From contig CAKTPO010000005.1 in assembly GCA_934591845.1 (NCBI GenBank), forward strand, positions 46,403-110,402: a stretch of DNA of 64,000 nt, read 5' to 3'. How positions within the stretch are numbered: position 1 is the first letter of the stretch; every line of letters begins with the position of its first letter. Shown piece by piece: positions 24,613 to 32,522 of this stretch. The notes under the pieces are model-generated. The model was not told the DNA's origin. It searched no databases and was given only the letters and a program-made list of their open reading frames with translations. The DNA is from an uncultured Oscillospiraceae bacterium. Lineage in GTDB: Bacteria; Bacillota; Clostridia; Oscillospirales; Oscillospiraceae. A program made the position numbers and the translations under genes.

Positions 24613-26200
24613 TAAACGCAAGCAGCAGAATTTCCTGCAAGGCACCGCCATGCTTGCCATGGCCACGGCCCTGGTAAAAATCATCGGTGCGGTGTATAAA
24701 ATTCCCCTGAACGCCATCATCGGCGAAAAGGGCTTTGGATATTTTAATACCGCCTATGAAATTTACAATGTGTTGCTGATGGTCTCCACCGCAGGGCTGC
24801 CCGTTGCCATGAGCCGCATGATCTCCCAGGCCAATTCCCTGGAAAGTTATAACCAGGTTCGCAGGGTTTATGCCACCGCCCGGGGGATCTTCCTGGGCCT
24901 GGGCATTATGGGCAGCCTGATGATGACCCTGTTCTGCCGCCAGCTGGCCCGATTTCAGAACCAGCCCGATGCCTGGGCTGCCATTGGCTTCCTGGGACCC
25001 TGCGTGCTGCTGATTTGCATTATGAGCACCTTCCGGGGCTTCTTCCAGGGTCAGGGGAATATGCTGCCCACCTCCGTCTCCCAGGTCATTGAGGCCGTGG
25101 TGCGGCTGGTGGTGGGAATGTCCGCCGCACTGCTGCTGCTGAAAACCACCGGCTCCGTGCCTCTGGCCGCCGGCGGCGCCATTCTGGGCGTGACTGCCAG
25201 CTGTCTATTAAGCTCTGTATATTTATACATTGTCTTCCAGCGCAGCTACAAAGACCTGCCAGTGTCCAAGGACACCCCCTGGAGCTATAAGGCCACCGCC
25301 AAGGGGCTGCTCATCATCGCCATCCCCATTACCCTGGGCTCTGCCTGTTTGCAAATCATCACGGCCCTGGCCAGCAAAATCTACATGGGCCAGCTGCTGG
25401 CCTCCGGCGTGACCCAACAGGCAGCAGACACCATGCGGGGTGTCCACGTGATGACCCAGACCATTTTCAACATGCCCTGCGCCTTTATTACCCCCATTAC
25501 CATCAGCATCATCCCCGCCATTACTGCCCAGCTCACCACCGGTGACTTGGGCTCTGCCCAGAAAACCGAGGAGGCCGCTGCCCGGATCACGGGCCTGGTA
25601 TCCATCCCCTGCGCCATTGGTCTTGCGGTATTGGCCCGGCCTATTACGGCTCTTCTTGGGGGCTACACGGGGGAAAAGCTGGAACTTGCCACCAAGCTTA
25701 TGACCATTCTGGGGGTTTGCGTGTTCTTTAACGCCGTGGTGCTGGTTTCCACTGCCATTATGCAGGCCCACGGCCATGTGACCCGGCCGGTCATCAATAT
25801 GGTGGTGGCCGGATGCCTGCGGCTGGTCTGCGTATACGTGCTCTCCGGAAACCCGGCCATCGGCATTGTGGGTGCGCCCATCAGCAACCTCACCTGCTAT
25901 ATTGTCATTTTCCTTTTGAACCTGCTGGCCATCCGGCAGCTGTTTGAGGAGGCCCCCTCCATTGTGCCCAATGTGCTCCGGCCCCTGCTGTCAGGCCTGC
26001 TCATGGGAGCCTGCGCCCTGGGCTGCTACCGTGCCCTCCTGACCCTGGGCATCCACAGCAGGCTCCTGCTGTGCGCCCTGCCGGTTTGCGTCGGCGGCGT
26101 GGTATATGTGGCCGCCATCATCTTCCTGAAAGTTCTGCGCCGGGAAGACTGTCTGCTGCTGCCCAAGGGCGAAAAAATCGCCAGAATGCTGAAGCTGTAA
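24605..26200 (+). CDS. SpoVB-like oligosaccharide/lipid flippase (MATE/MOP superfamily)
   Basis: A polytopic membrane protein of 531 residues with about 14 membrane segments, of the MurJ/SpoVB family that flips undecaprenyl-linked sugars. LVKIIGAVYKIPLNAIIGEKGFGYFNTAYEIYNVLLMVSTAGLPVAMSRMIS is the SpoVB-type opening. The start ATG at 24605 follows AAGGAGG. Together with sigG it points to a spore-forming lineage, where SpoVB acts in cortex synthesis; a vegetative flippase is an alternative. A terminator follows directly. Confidence 0.88.
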   Translation: MADKRKQQNFLQGTAMLAMATALVKIIGAVYKIPLNAIIGEKGFGYFNTAYEIYNVLLMVSTAGLPVAMSRMISQANSLESYNQVRRVYATARGIFLGLGIMGSLMMTLFCRQLARFQNQPDAWAAIGFLGPCVLLICIMSTFRGFFQGQGNMLPTSVSQVIEAVVRLVVGMSAALLLLKTTGSVPLAAGGAILGVTASCLLSSVYLYIVFQRSYKDLPVSKDTPWSYKATAKGLLIIAIPITLGSACLQIITALASKIYMGQLLASGVTQQAADTMRGVHVMTQTIFNMPCAFITPITISIIPAITAQLTTGDLGSAQKTEEAAARITGLVSIPCAIGLAVLARPITALLGGYTGEKLELATKLMTILGVCVFFNAVVLVSTAIMQAHGHVTRPVINMVVAGCLRLVCVYVLSGNPAIGIVGAPISNLTCYIVIFLLNLLAIRQLFEEAPSIVPNVLRPLLSGLLMGACALGCYRALLTLGIHSRLLLCALPVCVGGVVYVAAIIFLKVLRREDCLLLPKGEKIARMLKL

Positions 26201-26201
26201 T

Positions 26202-26236
26202 AAAAAGGCTGTCCCGTATTTGGGGCAGCCTTTTTG
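26202..26236 (+). terminator. Rho-independent terminator
   Basis: AAAAAGGCTGTCCC pairs with GGGGCAGCCTTTTT around a short loop, starting two bases after the flippase stop codon. It ends the prfC-to-flippase transcript. Confidence 0.9.
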
Positions 26237-26261
26237 TATACAAAGCGGGCGGATAAACAAA

Positions 26262-26745
26262 GCACCCACCGATTATGTCATTCCGAGCGAAACGCAGTGA
26301 GTCGAGGAATCTTCCCAAGTGGCCTGTTTTATCTTGTGGTGGTTCATTATCTAACGTGGTGGATTCCTCCACTCCGCTTACGCTGCGGTCGGAATGACAC
26401 GGTGTAGGGACGTACCTACGGATTCGCCTACTGTTTCTTAATTGTTTCACGCTGCCCCGCTGCCTCATCAGTCAGGGCAACGCCCTGCCAGCTTCCCCGG
26501 CGGGGAAGCTTTTGTACCGGGCTTTGGGGTGCAGGGGTTTATCGGTAACGGTTCCGTCCTTTCGGGTGCGGAACGGCACATAGGCCGTTCCCTACGGTTT
26601 CACTGGTGGGCGGTCGTTTTCAACCGAGGGAATCCAAGGACGGGCGGTTATCTACGTTCGGGGAGTATATAGGGTAACGTTCCATCCCTCAATAATTGTC
26701 AATTGTCCATTGTCAATTTCCCCCGCCGTTCCCTACGGTTTCGCT
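26262..26745. repeat. Family A mosaic repeat block 5 (gene-free)
   Basis: The 680-bp gap before the exporter gene holds TGTCATTCCGAGCGAAACGC, GTGGATTCCTCCACTCCGC with GGAATGACA, CATCAGTCAGGGCAACGCCC, the GGAACGGCACATAGGCC palindrome and AATTGTCAATTGTCC. Module order matches block 1. No gene is seen. Confidence 0.85.
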
Positions 26746-26852
26746 GATCGGTGGACGTTTTGGGCCGGGGTGGCGGTTCTTTTTGGTGAGAAACCATAGA
26801 ATGCCTCCCAGGGTGAGGCGGGATTTTTAACAGTAATTTAAGACTCCTGCCA

Positions 26853-26881
26853 TTGCATCCCCAGGGGAAATGTGCTACAAT
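26853..26881 (+). promoter_or_regulatory. Sigma-A promoter of the small exporter gene
   Basis: TTGCAT (26853-26858) and TACAAT (26876-26881) are separated by 17 bases, 40 bases before the start codon. Confidence 0.7.
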
Positions 26882-26920
26882 AATCAAGTATTCTTAGAAA
26901 CCTGATCATTTGGTGATGTA

Positions 26921-27397
26921 ATGTTTGATAAGTATTTTTCTGTTTTTTTGATTTCCATGGTACCCCTGATCGAGCTCCGGGCAGCGGTGCCTATTGCCAT
27001 TGGCATGGGCATTCCCACCATGCGGGCCATTGCGATCTGCGCCATTGGAAATATGATTCCCGTGCCCATCATTTATCTGTTTGCCCGGAAAGTTCTGATT
27101 TGGGGGCTGGACAAGCCCGGTATCGGCCCGGTCTGCCGGTTCTTCCATGACAAAGGAGAGAAAGCCGGACGAAAGCTGGCCGGAGGAAAGTACGGGCGGT
27201 TTGGTATGGTGGCGGCGCTGACGGTGTTTGTAGGTGTCCCCATTCCCGGCACCGGGGCCTGGACCGGCACCCTGGGGGCAAGCTTCCTGGATCTGGGGCT
27301 GAAAAAGACCGTGGCTTCCGTAACCACCGGCGTACTCATGGCGGCGGTCATTATGGCAATCGTCAGCCGGGTGGGCGTACATGTATTCGGACTTTAA
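26921..27397 (+). CDS. Small multidrug export family protein (COG2426)
   Basis: A 158-residue membrane protein with four to five segments. VPLIELRAAVPIAIGMGIP at residues 14-32 and FVGVPIPGTGAWTGTLGASFLDL are the hallmark hairpins of the Sm_multidrug_ex family. Despite its name, its transported substrate is not established. It has its own promoter and is followed 20 bases later by the HIT gene, so the two are probably co-transcribed. Confidence 0.88.
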   Translation: MFDKYFSVFLISMVPLIELRAAVPIAIGMGIPTMRAIAICAIGNMIPVPIIYLFARKVLIWGLDKPGIGPVCRFFHDKGEKAGRKLAGGKYGRFGMVAALTVFVGVPIPGTGAWTGTLGASFLDLGLKKTVASVTTGVLMAAVIMAIVSRVGVHVFGL

Positions 27398-27417
27398 TAC
27401 TATGGAGGCGTTTTAAT

Positions 27418-27759
27418 ATGAAGGATTGTCTGTTCTGCCGCATTATTGCCGGAGAAATCCCCTCGACCAAGGTCTATGAGGATGAAACCGTCTTTGCCTT
27501 CCGGGACATTGCCCCTCAGGCTCCCACCCATATTCTGGTGATCCCCAAGACTCATATTTCCGGCTGCAACGGTGTAAATGAGGAAAACAGCGCAGTGGTT
27601 GCCCACATTTTTGAGGTGATCCCCAAAATTGCCCAGGCAGAACACCTTACCGGGGGCTACCGGGTGGTGTCCAACTGCGGGGCCGATGCCGGACAAACCG
27701 TGCCCCATCTGCATTTCCATATTCTGGGTGGTAAAACACTTGCGTTGGAAATGGCTTGA
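27418..27759 (+). CDS. HIT family nucleotide-binding protein
   Basis: A 113-residue HinT-like nucleotide phosphoramidase. CLFCRIIAGEIPSTKVYEDE, DIAPQAPTHILVIPK and the histidine triad HLHFHIL are all present. Cys4 and Cys7 match the zinc-type N-terminus of HinT proteins. TGGAGG precedes the ATG. The -35 box of the thiT promoter overlaps its stop codon. Confidence 0.95.
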   Translation: MKDCLFCRIIAGEIPSTKVYEDETVFAFRDIAPQAPTHILVIPKTHISGCNGVNEENSAVVAHIFEVIPKIAQAEHLTGGYRVVSNCGADAGQTVPHLHFHILGGKTLALEMA

Positions 27760-27783
27760 CAAATTACGACAAATGCGTATAAT
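27756..27783 (+). promoter_or_regulatory. Sigma-A promoter of the TPP riboswitch-thiT unit
   Basis: TTGACA (27756-27761) and TATAAT (27778-27783) are spaced by 16 bases. The -35 box overlaps the stop codon of the HIT gene. Confidence 0.85.
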
Positions 27784-27802
27784 AGAGTCAATCGCATAGC
27801 GC

Positions 27803-27894
27803 CGTCTTCGGGGGGCCGGTAAACCGGCTGAGATAGGGATGAGAGCCCTGACCCGCTAAACCTGATACGGTTAATACCGTCGGAGGGAAAGATG
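27803..27894 (+). promoter_or_regulatory. TPP (thiamine pyrophosphate) riboswitch aptamer
   Basis: The THI-box core is complete: CGGGGGGCC, CTGAGATAGGG, ACCCGCTAAACCTGATACGG, TTAATACCGTCGGAGGGA. The closing P1 stem is CGTCTT (27803-27808) with AAGATG (27889-27894). It lies between the promoter at 27756 and a terminator hairpin at 27912, ahead of thiT, so high TPP should switch off thiamine uptake. Confidence 0.95.
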
Positions 27895-27911
27895 CGGACC
27901 ATGACCTTTTT

Positions 27912-27953
27912 ATGTCGCATTGCACCCGGACAGGCTGCAATGCGACATTTTTT
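27912..27953 (+). terminator. Riboswitch-controlled terminator
   Basis: ATGTCGCATTGCA pairs perfectly with TGCAATGCGACAT and is followed by six T. Its 5' arm GTCGCATT can instead pair with GATGCGGAC (27891-27899), the 3' side of aptamer P1, giving an antiterminator. Confidence 0.88.
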
Positions 27954-27970
27954 CTTTGGAGGTCTATTCC

Positions 27971-28522
27971 ATGCAAACTTCTCACGCAAAACTCCGTGCC
28001 CTGACCGAGGGCGCAATTCTCATCGCTCTGGCAGAGATCCTCAGCTTCCTGCCCCTGTACAAAATGCCCTGGGGCGGCTCCGTGGATCTGGCCATGCTGC
28101 CCATCATCGTCTTCTGTGTCCGCTGGGGCTTTGGCCCGGGCATGATCGTGGCTTTTGCCCACTCCCTGCTGCAGACCATGTTTGAGGGCGGCATCGCCAT
28201 CGGCTGGCAGAGCATCCTGGGCGACTTCGTGATTGCCTACTCCGTTCTGGGGCTGGCGGGCCTGTTCAAGGGCAAGTTCTATCTGGCAACCATCGTTGCC
28301 TGCGTGGCCCGGTTCCTGGTTCACTATGTGGTGGGCGCCACCATCTGGGCCGAGTACATGCCCGAAACCTTCTTCAACATGACCATGACCACTCCCTGGA
28401 TCTACTCCGCACTGTATAACGCCGCTTACATGCTGGTAGACATGCTGCTGATCCTGCTGGTGGGCTTCCTGCTGAGCAAGACTCCTGCCAAGAAGTACCT
28501 GCAGGGCGAAGACCTGGCCTGA
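27971..28522 (+). CDS. thiT: Energy-coupling factor thiamine transporter substrate-binding subunit ThiT
   Basis: The membrane S-component that binds thiamine and works with the shared EcfA-EcfA'-EcfT module, which is not in this window. The 183-residue protein has about six segments and the motifs LTEGAILIALAEILSFLPLYKMPWGGSVDLAMLPIIVFCVRWGFGPG and VGATIWAEYMPETF of the ThiT family. ATG at 27971 follows TTTGGAGG. Control by the TPP riboswitch supports the substrate call. Confidence 0.95.
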   Translation: MQTSHAKLRALTEGAILIALAEILSFLPLYKMPWGGSVDLAMLPIIVFCVRWGFGPGMIVAFAHSLLQTMFEGGIAIGWQSILGDFVIAYSVLGLAGLFKGKFYLATIVACVARFLVHYVVGATIWAEYMPETFFNMTMTTPWIYSALYNAAYMLVDMLLILLVGFLLSKTPAKKYLQGEDLA

Positions 28523-28541
28523 ACCTCCTGAATATTCAGAA

Positions 28542-28580
28542 AAACTCCCGAACGGCCCTGAAAGCCCTTCGGGAGTTTCT
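28542..28580. terminator. Bidirectional terminator between thiT and the PAP2 gene
   Basis: AAACTCCCGAA pairs with TTCGGGAGTTT, with A- and T-rich flanks on both sides. It serves the convergent thiT (plus) and PAP2-like (minus) genes. Confidence 0.8.
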
Positions 28581-28582
28581 GT

Positions 28583-29275
28583 TTATTGGGGTTTTGCTGT
28601 CTTCCCACTGCGGAATTTGTCTTTCCAGTAATCTTTGAAGACCAGGGTCTCTGCCAGCAATCCCAGAGGCAGGGCGGCGGCAATGTCAATAACGGAGTGC
28701 TGCTTGACCACAGCGGTGGACAGGCTGATGGTGATGACAGAAAAGGCCACAAAGGCTTTCCAGAGCTTGCTTGCCTGTTTTTCCTTGAGCCAACAGGAGC
28801 CGATACCCAGGGAATAGGCCACATGCAGCGAGGGGCACACCCCGGTGGGGGTGTCAGCCCGGTAGATGAGGGCCGCCAGGTGGGTAAAAAAGTTATCCCT
28901 TACAAATTCCGTAGGCCGCAAATCCTGGTAACTGGGATAGAGGATATAAACGGTCATGGCCACCACCTGGGTGATGATGATGTAGATTTGCAGATTCCGG
29001 AAATTGGGAATGTCATACAGGGCAAAATACCCCAGGCTGATGACGATCAGCAGATACCAGAAGCAATAGGGAATGAAGAAAAATTCGTTAAAAGGGATCA
29101 GTTCATCCAGCCGGCTGTGGATCAGGTGGCAGCTTTCCACAGGGATCAGGTTTTCTGTGAGAAAATAAAAGGCAAAATACACCACCCACCCCAGCAGCAG
29201 TTTCAGGTGGGCAAACTCCGGCTGGTTGATTTTGGACAGCCGAAAAGTACGGTAGTCAACAACAGGTTTTTTCAT
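28583..29275 (-). CDS. PAP2-like membrane phosphatase/transferase
   Basis: A 230-residue membrane protein with about six segments. GVCPSLHVAYS and KQHSVIDIAAALPLG are the C2 and C3 motifs of the PAP2_3/inositol-phosphorylceramide synthase-like group, with His in each as catalytic residues. It probably acts on a lipid phosphate or headgroup on the outer membrane face. Its ATG overlaps the stop codon of the upstream acyltransferase-like gene (ATGA), so the pair is coupled. Confidence 0.82.
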   Translation of the reverse strand: MKKPVVDYRTFRLSKINQPEFAHLKLLLGWVVYFAFYFLTENLIPVESCHLIHSRLDELIPFNEFFFIPYCFWYLLIVISLGYFALYDIPNFRNLQIYIIITQVVAMTVYILYPSYQDLRPTEFVRDNFFTHLAALIYRADTPTGVCPSLHVAYSLGIGSCWLKEKQASKLWKAFVAFSVITISLSTAVVKQHSVIDIAAALPLGLLAETLVFKDYWKDKFRSGKTAKPQ

Positions 29276-30030
29276 AAAATTCCCTCGGTTGCGTGGTTGG
29301 TCCGGTAATCCTTCTTGGAAATATTGGGATAGGGCACGACGATGTGCTCCGGCAGGCCCTCAGCCAGTTCCGTGATGCTGTCCATCAGGGCCTGGCAGAT
29401 GCGGCGGCGCTCCTGGGCAATGGGGGCATCGGCATGAAAGGCAATGGGCTTTCCAAAATAGAATTTGTGAAGCCTGGGGGCCAGATACATGGGTACGAAT
29501 TGCAGCTCTTTTCCCGTGCGCTTGTAGTACAGTCTGGCCACATCCACGAAATTCTCCTGGAATTTGCACAGGATCTGGTTGTAGCCCACCTTGTGCTCCG
29601 GAAAAATGATGATGTGGTTTCCGTCTTCCAGCTTTTTCACCGTCTTCCGGAAGGTGCCCATGACCCGAGTGTCGTGGTAGACGGCGATGGTGTCACCGCA
29701 GCGCATGACACAGGCGGCAAAGGGGGCAACGATGTAGGACAGGAGCCGAAAGAAGGGCTTGCACCACCGGGGCTTTTCGTCCCAGAAGTCGTGGTAGGCA
29801 TAGTCCGGCAGTTCCTTTGCATCCATCATCTGCCCGGCACACCAGATAGAGCGTTTTCCCGGGAAGTACAGCTCACTGACAATGGGGCCGTGGGCCTGGG
29901 AATGGTTTCCCACGATGATGGCGGGCTCCTGCGGAAGATTTTCCAACCCCTCCCCCGTAGTTTTGGGATAAAACAGCTTGACAGCACCCCAGCAGAGGTT
30001 ATAAAACCCTTTTTCCAGTTGTTCCTTCAC
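29272..30030 (-). CDS. PlsC-like acyltransferase with altered catalytic motif
   Basis: A 252-residue protein of the glycerophospholipid acyltransferase fold. The motif positions are recognisable but divergent: NHxxxxD reads NHSQAHG (no Asp), and FPEGTR reads FPEHKVG. Activity as a lysophosphatidate acyltransferase is therefore doubtful. A GTG at 30030 is taken as start, five bases after GGGAGGAA; the open frame extends 31 codons upstream into repeat sequence. It is coupled to the PAP2-like gene, suggesting a joint lipid or glycolipid role. Confidence 0.75.
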   Translation of the reverse strand: MKEQLEKGFYNLCWGAVKLFYPKTTGEGLENLPQEPAIIVGNHSQAHGPIVSELYFPGKRSIWCAGQMMDAKELPDYAYHDFWDEKPRWCKPFFRLLSYIVAPFAACVMRCGDTIAVYHDTRVMGTFRKTVKKLEDGNHIIIFPEHKVGYNQILCKFQENFVDVARLYYKRTGKELQFVPMYLAPRLHKFYFGKPIAFHADAPIAQERRRICQALMDSITELAEGLPEHIVVPYPNISKKDYRTNHATEGIL

Positions 30031-30100
30031 TGCCCATTCCTCCCATTTTATTGTAGAGCGTATTATAGAGTCAGAAAATAAACCACAGATAAACTGGGGA

Positions 30101-30680
30101 AACAGTTGACAGTTATATTCCAATTAACAATTGACAATTTTTTGGGGGACGGACGTTTTACCTTTGCGTTCGTTGTTTTTATTACATACAACGCTGTACC
30201 GTCCGACCTTAGAATCCCCGGTTGAAAAGTACCCCAACCAGCAAAACCGTAGGGAACGGCCTGTGTGCCGTTCCGCACCCGAAAGGACGGAACCGTTTCC
30301 GACAAACCCAGACACGCCCCCCATTGTGTCATTCCGACCGCAAGCGGAGTGGAGGAATCCACCACGTGGGATAAAGAACCGACACAAGATAAAACTTGCC
30401 ACTCGGGAAGATTCCTCGGCTCACTGCCGTTCGCTCGGAATGACATTTCGGGGGGTGGTTCCGTTTTGTTTGCACAGGGGTTATAATTGCAACGTAACGG
30501 AACGGCACATAGGCCGTTCCCTACATACTTTAACGAACGTATAGAAACAAACAACGTTGGTTACCCCAATAATTGTCAATTGTCCATTGTCAATTGTCAA
30601 TTTTTACGCCGTTCCCTACATTTTGACTGGCAGGTCGCCCCAATAACTGTCAACTGTTCACTGTCAACTGCCAACCGCCC
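30101..30680. repeat. Family A mosaic repeat block 6 (gene-free)
   Basis: The gap between the divergent acyltransferase-like and trxB-like genes contains AATTGACAATT runs at both ends and inverted versions of the other modules (GGAACGGCCTGTGTGCCGTTCC, TGTCATTCCGACCGCAAGCG, GCTCACTGCCGTTCGCTCGG with GGAATGACA). Modules run in the opposite direction to blocks 1, 2 and 5. No gene is seen. Confidence 0.85.
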
Positions 30681-30713
30681 CCTGTCTTCACAATAAATTC
30701 ACAGATTTTCCTC

Positions 30714-30770
30714 TTGACTTTTTTAATCAATTGTGTAAAATTAAATTAAACAAAATTGAATTGCATTCAA
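30714..30770 (+). promoter_or_regulatory. Promoter and putative MarR operator of the thioredoxin operon
   Basis: TTGACT (30714-30719) and TAAAAT (30736-30741) are spaced by 16 bases. Two inverted repeats overlap or follow the -10: CAATTGTGT with ACAAAATTG (30728-30758), and TTGAAT-TGC-ATTCAA (30756-30770). They are fit sites for the OhrR-type regulator encoded third in the operon. Confidence 0.6.
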
Positions 30771-30784
30771 AGAAAGGAGCAGCT

Positions 30785-31648
30785 ATGGAGCGTTATGATA
30801 TTGCCATTGTGGGCACCGGGCCCGGTGGGGTTTCGGCGGCGGTCACGGCCAAGGTTCGTGGAAAGCGGCTGGTTCTGTTTGGGTCCCGGCATTTAAGTGA
30901 AAAGATAGAAAAGGCCCACTCCATTCTCAATTATCCTGGGCTTCCCAATGTTTCCGGCCCGGAGCTGGCCCAGGCCTTTCGGGGGCAGTTGGACAGTCTG
31001 GACATTCCCATTACGGAAAAGCAGGTCACTGCCATCTATGCCATGGGGGACTATTTTGTATTGCAAACCCCTGATGACATGGTAGAGGCCACCACCGTGA
31101 TTCTGGCGGCGGGGGTGGTTACGGCCAAGGCCCTGCCGGGGGAAAACGAGCTGTTGGGCCGTGGTGTCAGCTACTGCGCCACCTGTGATGCCCATTTTTA
31201 CCGGGGGAAAACCGTGGCCGTGGTGGGATATTCCGGCCATTCCTGCCGGGAGGCGGCGTTTCTGGCGGAGACCTGCCAGAAGGTGCTGTACTTCCCTGCC
31301 GCCCCTCACGAGATAAATTTGCCCGATTCCGTCCAGGTGGTACGGGAAAAGCCCACTGCCATTGTAGGCCAGGGTCAGGCAGCGGCCCTGCGGACAGACC
31401 GGGGGGAATATCCGGTGGATGGGGTCTTTGTCCTGCGGGATGCAGTAGCCCCGGACAAGCTGGTGCCCGGTATTAAAACCCGGGGCAACCACATTGAAGT
31501 AGACTTGCAAATGAACACCAATCTTCCCGGCCTCTTTGCATGCGGAGACATTACCGGGACACCCTATCAATATATTAAAGCCGCCGGTCAAGGCAATGTG
31601 GCCGCCCTCAGCGCCGTTGCCTACCTGGCAGAAAAAAAGGAGAAATGA
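30785..31648 (+). CDS. trxB: Thioredoxin reductase-like flavoprotein lacking NADPH motifs
   Basis: A 287-residue flavoprotein with FAD motif IVGTGPGGVSAA, active-site dithiol CATC at 131-134 and the C-terminal FAD motif CGDITGTPYQYIKAAGQG. In the middle domain the NADPH loop GGGDSA reads GYSGHS (148-153) and the HRRxxFRA motif is absent (YFPAAPHEI). That pattern is known for ferredoxin-dependent thioredoxin reductases of Clostridium, so the electron donor may be ferredoxin. ATG at 30785 follows AAAGGAG. It starts the operon with trxA and a MarR regulator. Confidence 0.88.
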   Translation: MERYDIAIVGTGPGGVSAAVTAKVRGKRLVLFGSRHLSEKIEKAHSILNYPGLPNVSGPELAQAFRGQLDSLDIPITEKQVTAIYAMGDYFVLQTPDDMVEATTVILAAGVVTAKALPGENELLGRGVSYCATCDAHFYRGKTVAVVGYSGHSCREAAFLAETCQKVLYFPAAPHEINLPDSVQVVREKPTAIVGQGQAAALRTDRGEYPVDGVFVLRDAVAPDKLVPGIKTRGNHIEVDLQMNTNLPGLFACGDITGTPYQYIKAAGQGNVAALSAVAYLAEKKEK

Positions 31649-31650
31649 TT

Positions 31651-31959
31651 ATGATCACCAAAATTACCAACAACGATTTAACCCAAGCTTTGAGCCGTGA
31701 CCTGGCGGTGCTGGATTTTTCCGCCCAATGGTGCGGCCCCTGCAAAATGCTGGCCCCAGTGCTGGAAGCCGTTTCCGAAGACATGCCCAATGCTGGATTT
31801 TACGGCATTGACGTAGACGACAACTTTGTGCTGGCCCAGGAATATCGGGTTTCCAGCATTCCCTGTCTGGTGGTGCTGAAAAACGGCCAGGAAGTGGGCA
31901 GAACCATTGGCTTCCAGCCCCAGCCCTCCCTCCACAAGTTCCTGGAACAGTATGTCTAA
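31651..31959 (+). CDS. trxA: Thioredoxin
   Basis: A 102-residue dithiol carrier with WCGPC at 27-31, the cis-proline segment SSIPCLVVLKNGQEVGRTIGF, and the FYGIDVDDN strand. An extra Cys follows the cis-Pro. ATG at 31651 is preferred: AAGGAG is eight bases upstream, whereas ATG at 31645 is two. It is fed by the adjacent reductase and probably serves general thiol repair. Confidence 0.95.
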   Translation: MITKITNNDLTQALSRDLAVLDFSAQWCGPCKMLAPVLEAVSEDMPNAGFYGIDVDDNFVLAQEYRVSSIPCLVVLKNGQEVGRTIGFQPQPSLHKFLEQYV

Positions 31960-32404
31960 GGAACACTACGGGGACTTGAAGCTGGAAAACCAGCTGTGCT
32001 TTCCCCTTTACGCCTGCGCCAAAGAGGTGGTCCGGCGGTACAAGCCCTTTTTGGACCGGCTGGATCTGACCTATACCCAGTATATCGCCATGCTGGTGCT
32101 GTGGGAACACCGGTGCCTCAGTGCCAAGGAGCTGGGGGCCCACCTGTACCTGGACTCCGGCACCCTGACCCCCCTGCTAAAAAAACTGGAACAGAAGCAC
32201 TATCTAACCCGCCGCCGGGATCCGGAGGATGAACGGAATCTGCAAATCTGCCTGACCCCCCAGGGCCTGGCCCTGCGGGAGCATGCCCTGGAGATCCCCA
32301 AGCAGATGTGCGCCTGCGTGGCCCTGCCCCCGGAGGAGGCAGCCCAGCTGGGGGTGCTTCTAAAGAAGCTGCTTTCCATTATGACGGTGGAATCCGGGGA
32401 ATAA
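31952..32404 (+). CDS. MarR family regulator, OhrR/MgrA-like
   Basis: A 150-residue winged-helix repressor. NQLCFPLYACAKEVVRRYKPFLDRLDLTYTQYIAMLVLWE matches OhrR/SarZ proteins, with Cys16 at the place of the peroxide-sensing cysteine. DNA-binding helices lie at LSAKELGAHLYLDSGTLTPLLKKLE and the wing at RRRDPEDERN. The gene overlaps trxA by eight bases, so redox sensing and thioredoxin supply are made together, and it probably controls the promoter at 30714. Confidence 0.88.
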   Translation: MSKEHYGDLKLENQLCFPLYACAKEVVRRYKPFLDRLDLTYTQYIAMLVLWEHRCLSAKELGAHLYLDSGTLTPLLKKLEQKHYLTRRRDPEDERNLQICLTPQGLALREHALEIPKQMCACVALPPEEAAQLGVLLKKLLSIMTVESGE

Positions 32405-32522
32405 AACACCTATTGCAAAGGCAATTTTTCGATGCTTTCTTTATCAAATAGTGAACTCTGTCTATGGGCGGTGGGGCAAAACCGTGGTATAGTTGGGACA
32501 TAAAAGAAAAGGAGGGCGCTTT

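Noticed and set aside
24605-26200. Flippase considered as a MATE multidrug exporter
   Set aside because: The opening and overall length match SpoVB/MurJ-type flippases better, and no drug-resistance context is present.
30131-30544. Plus-strand open frame in the gap before trxB
   Set aside because: Consists entirely of family A modules read in one frame.
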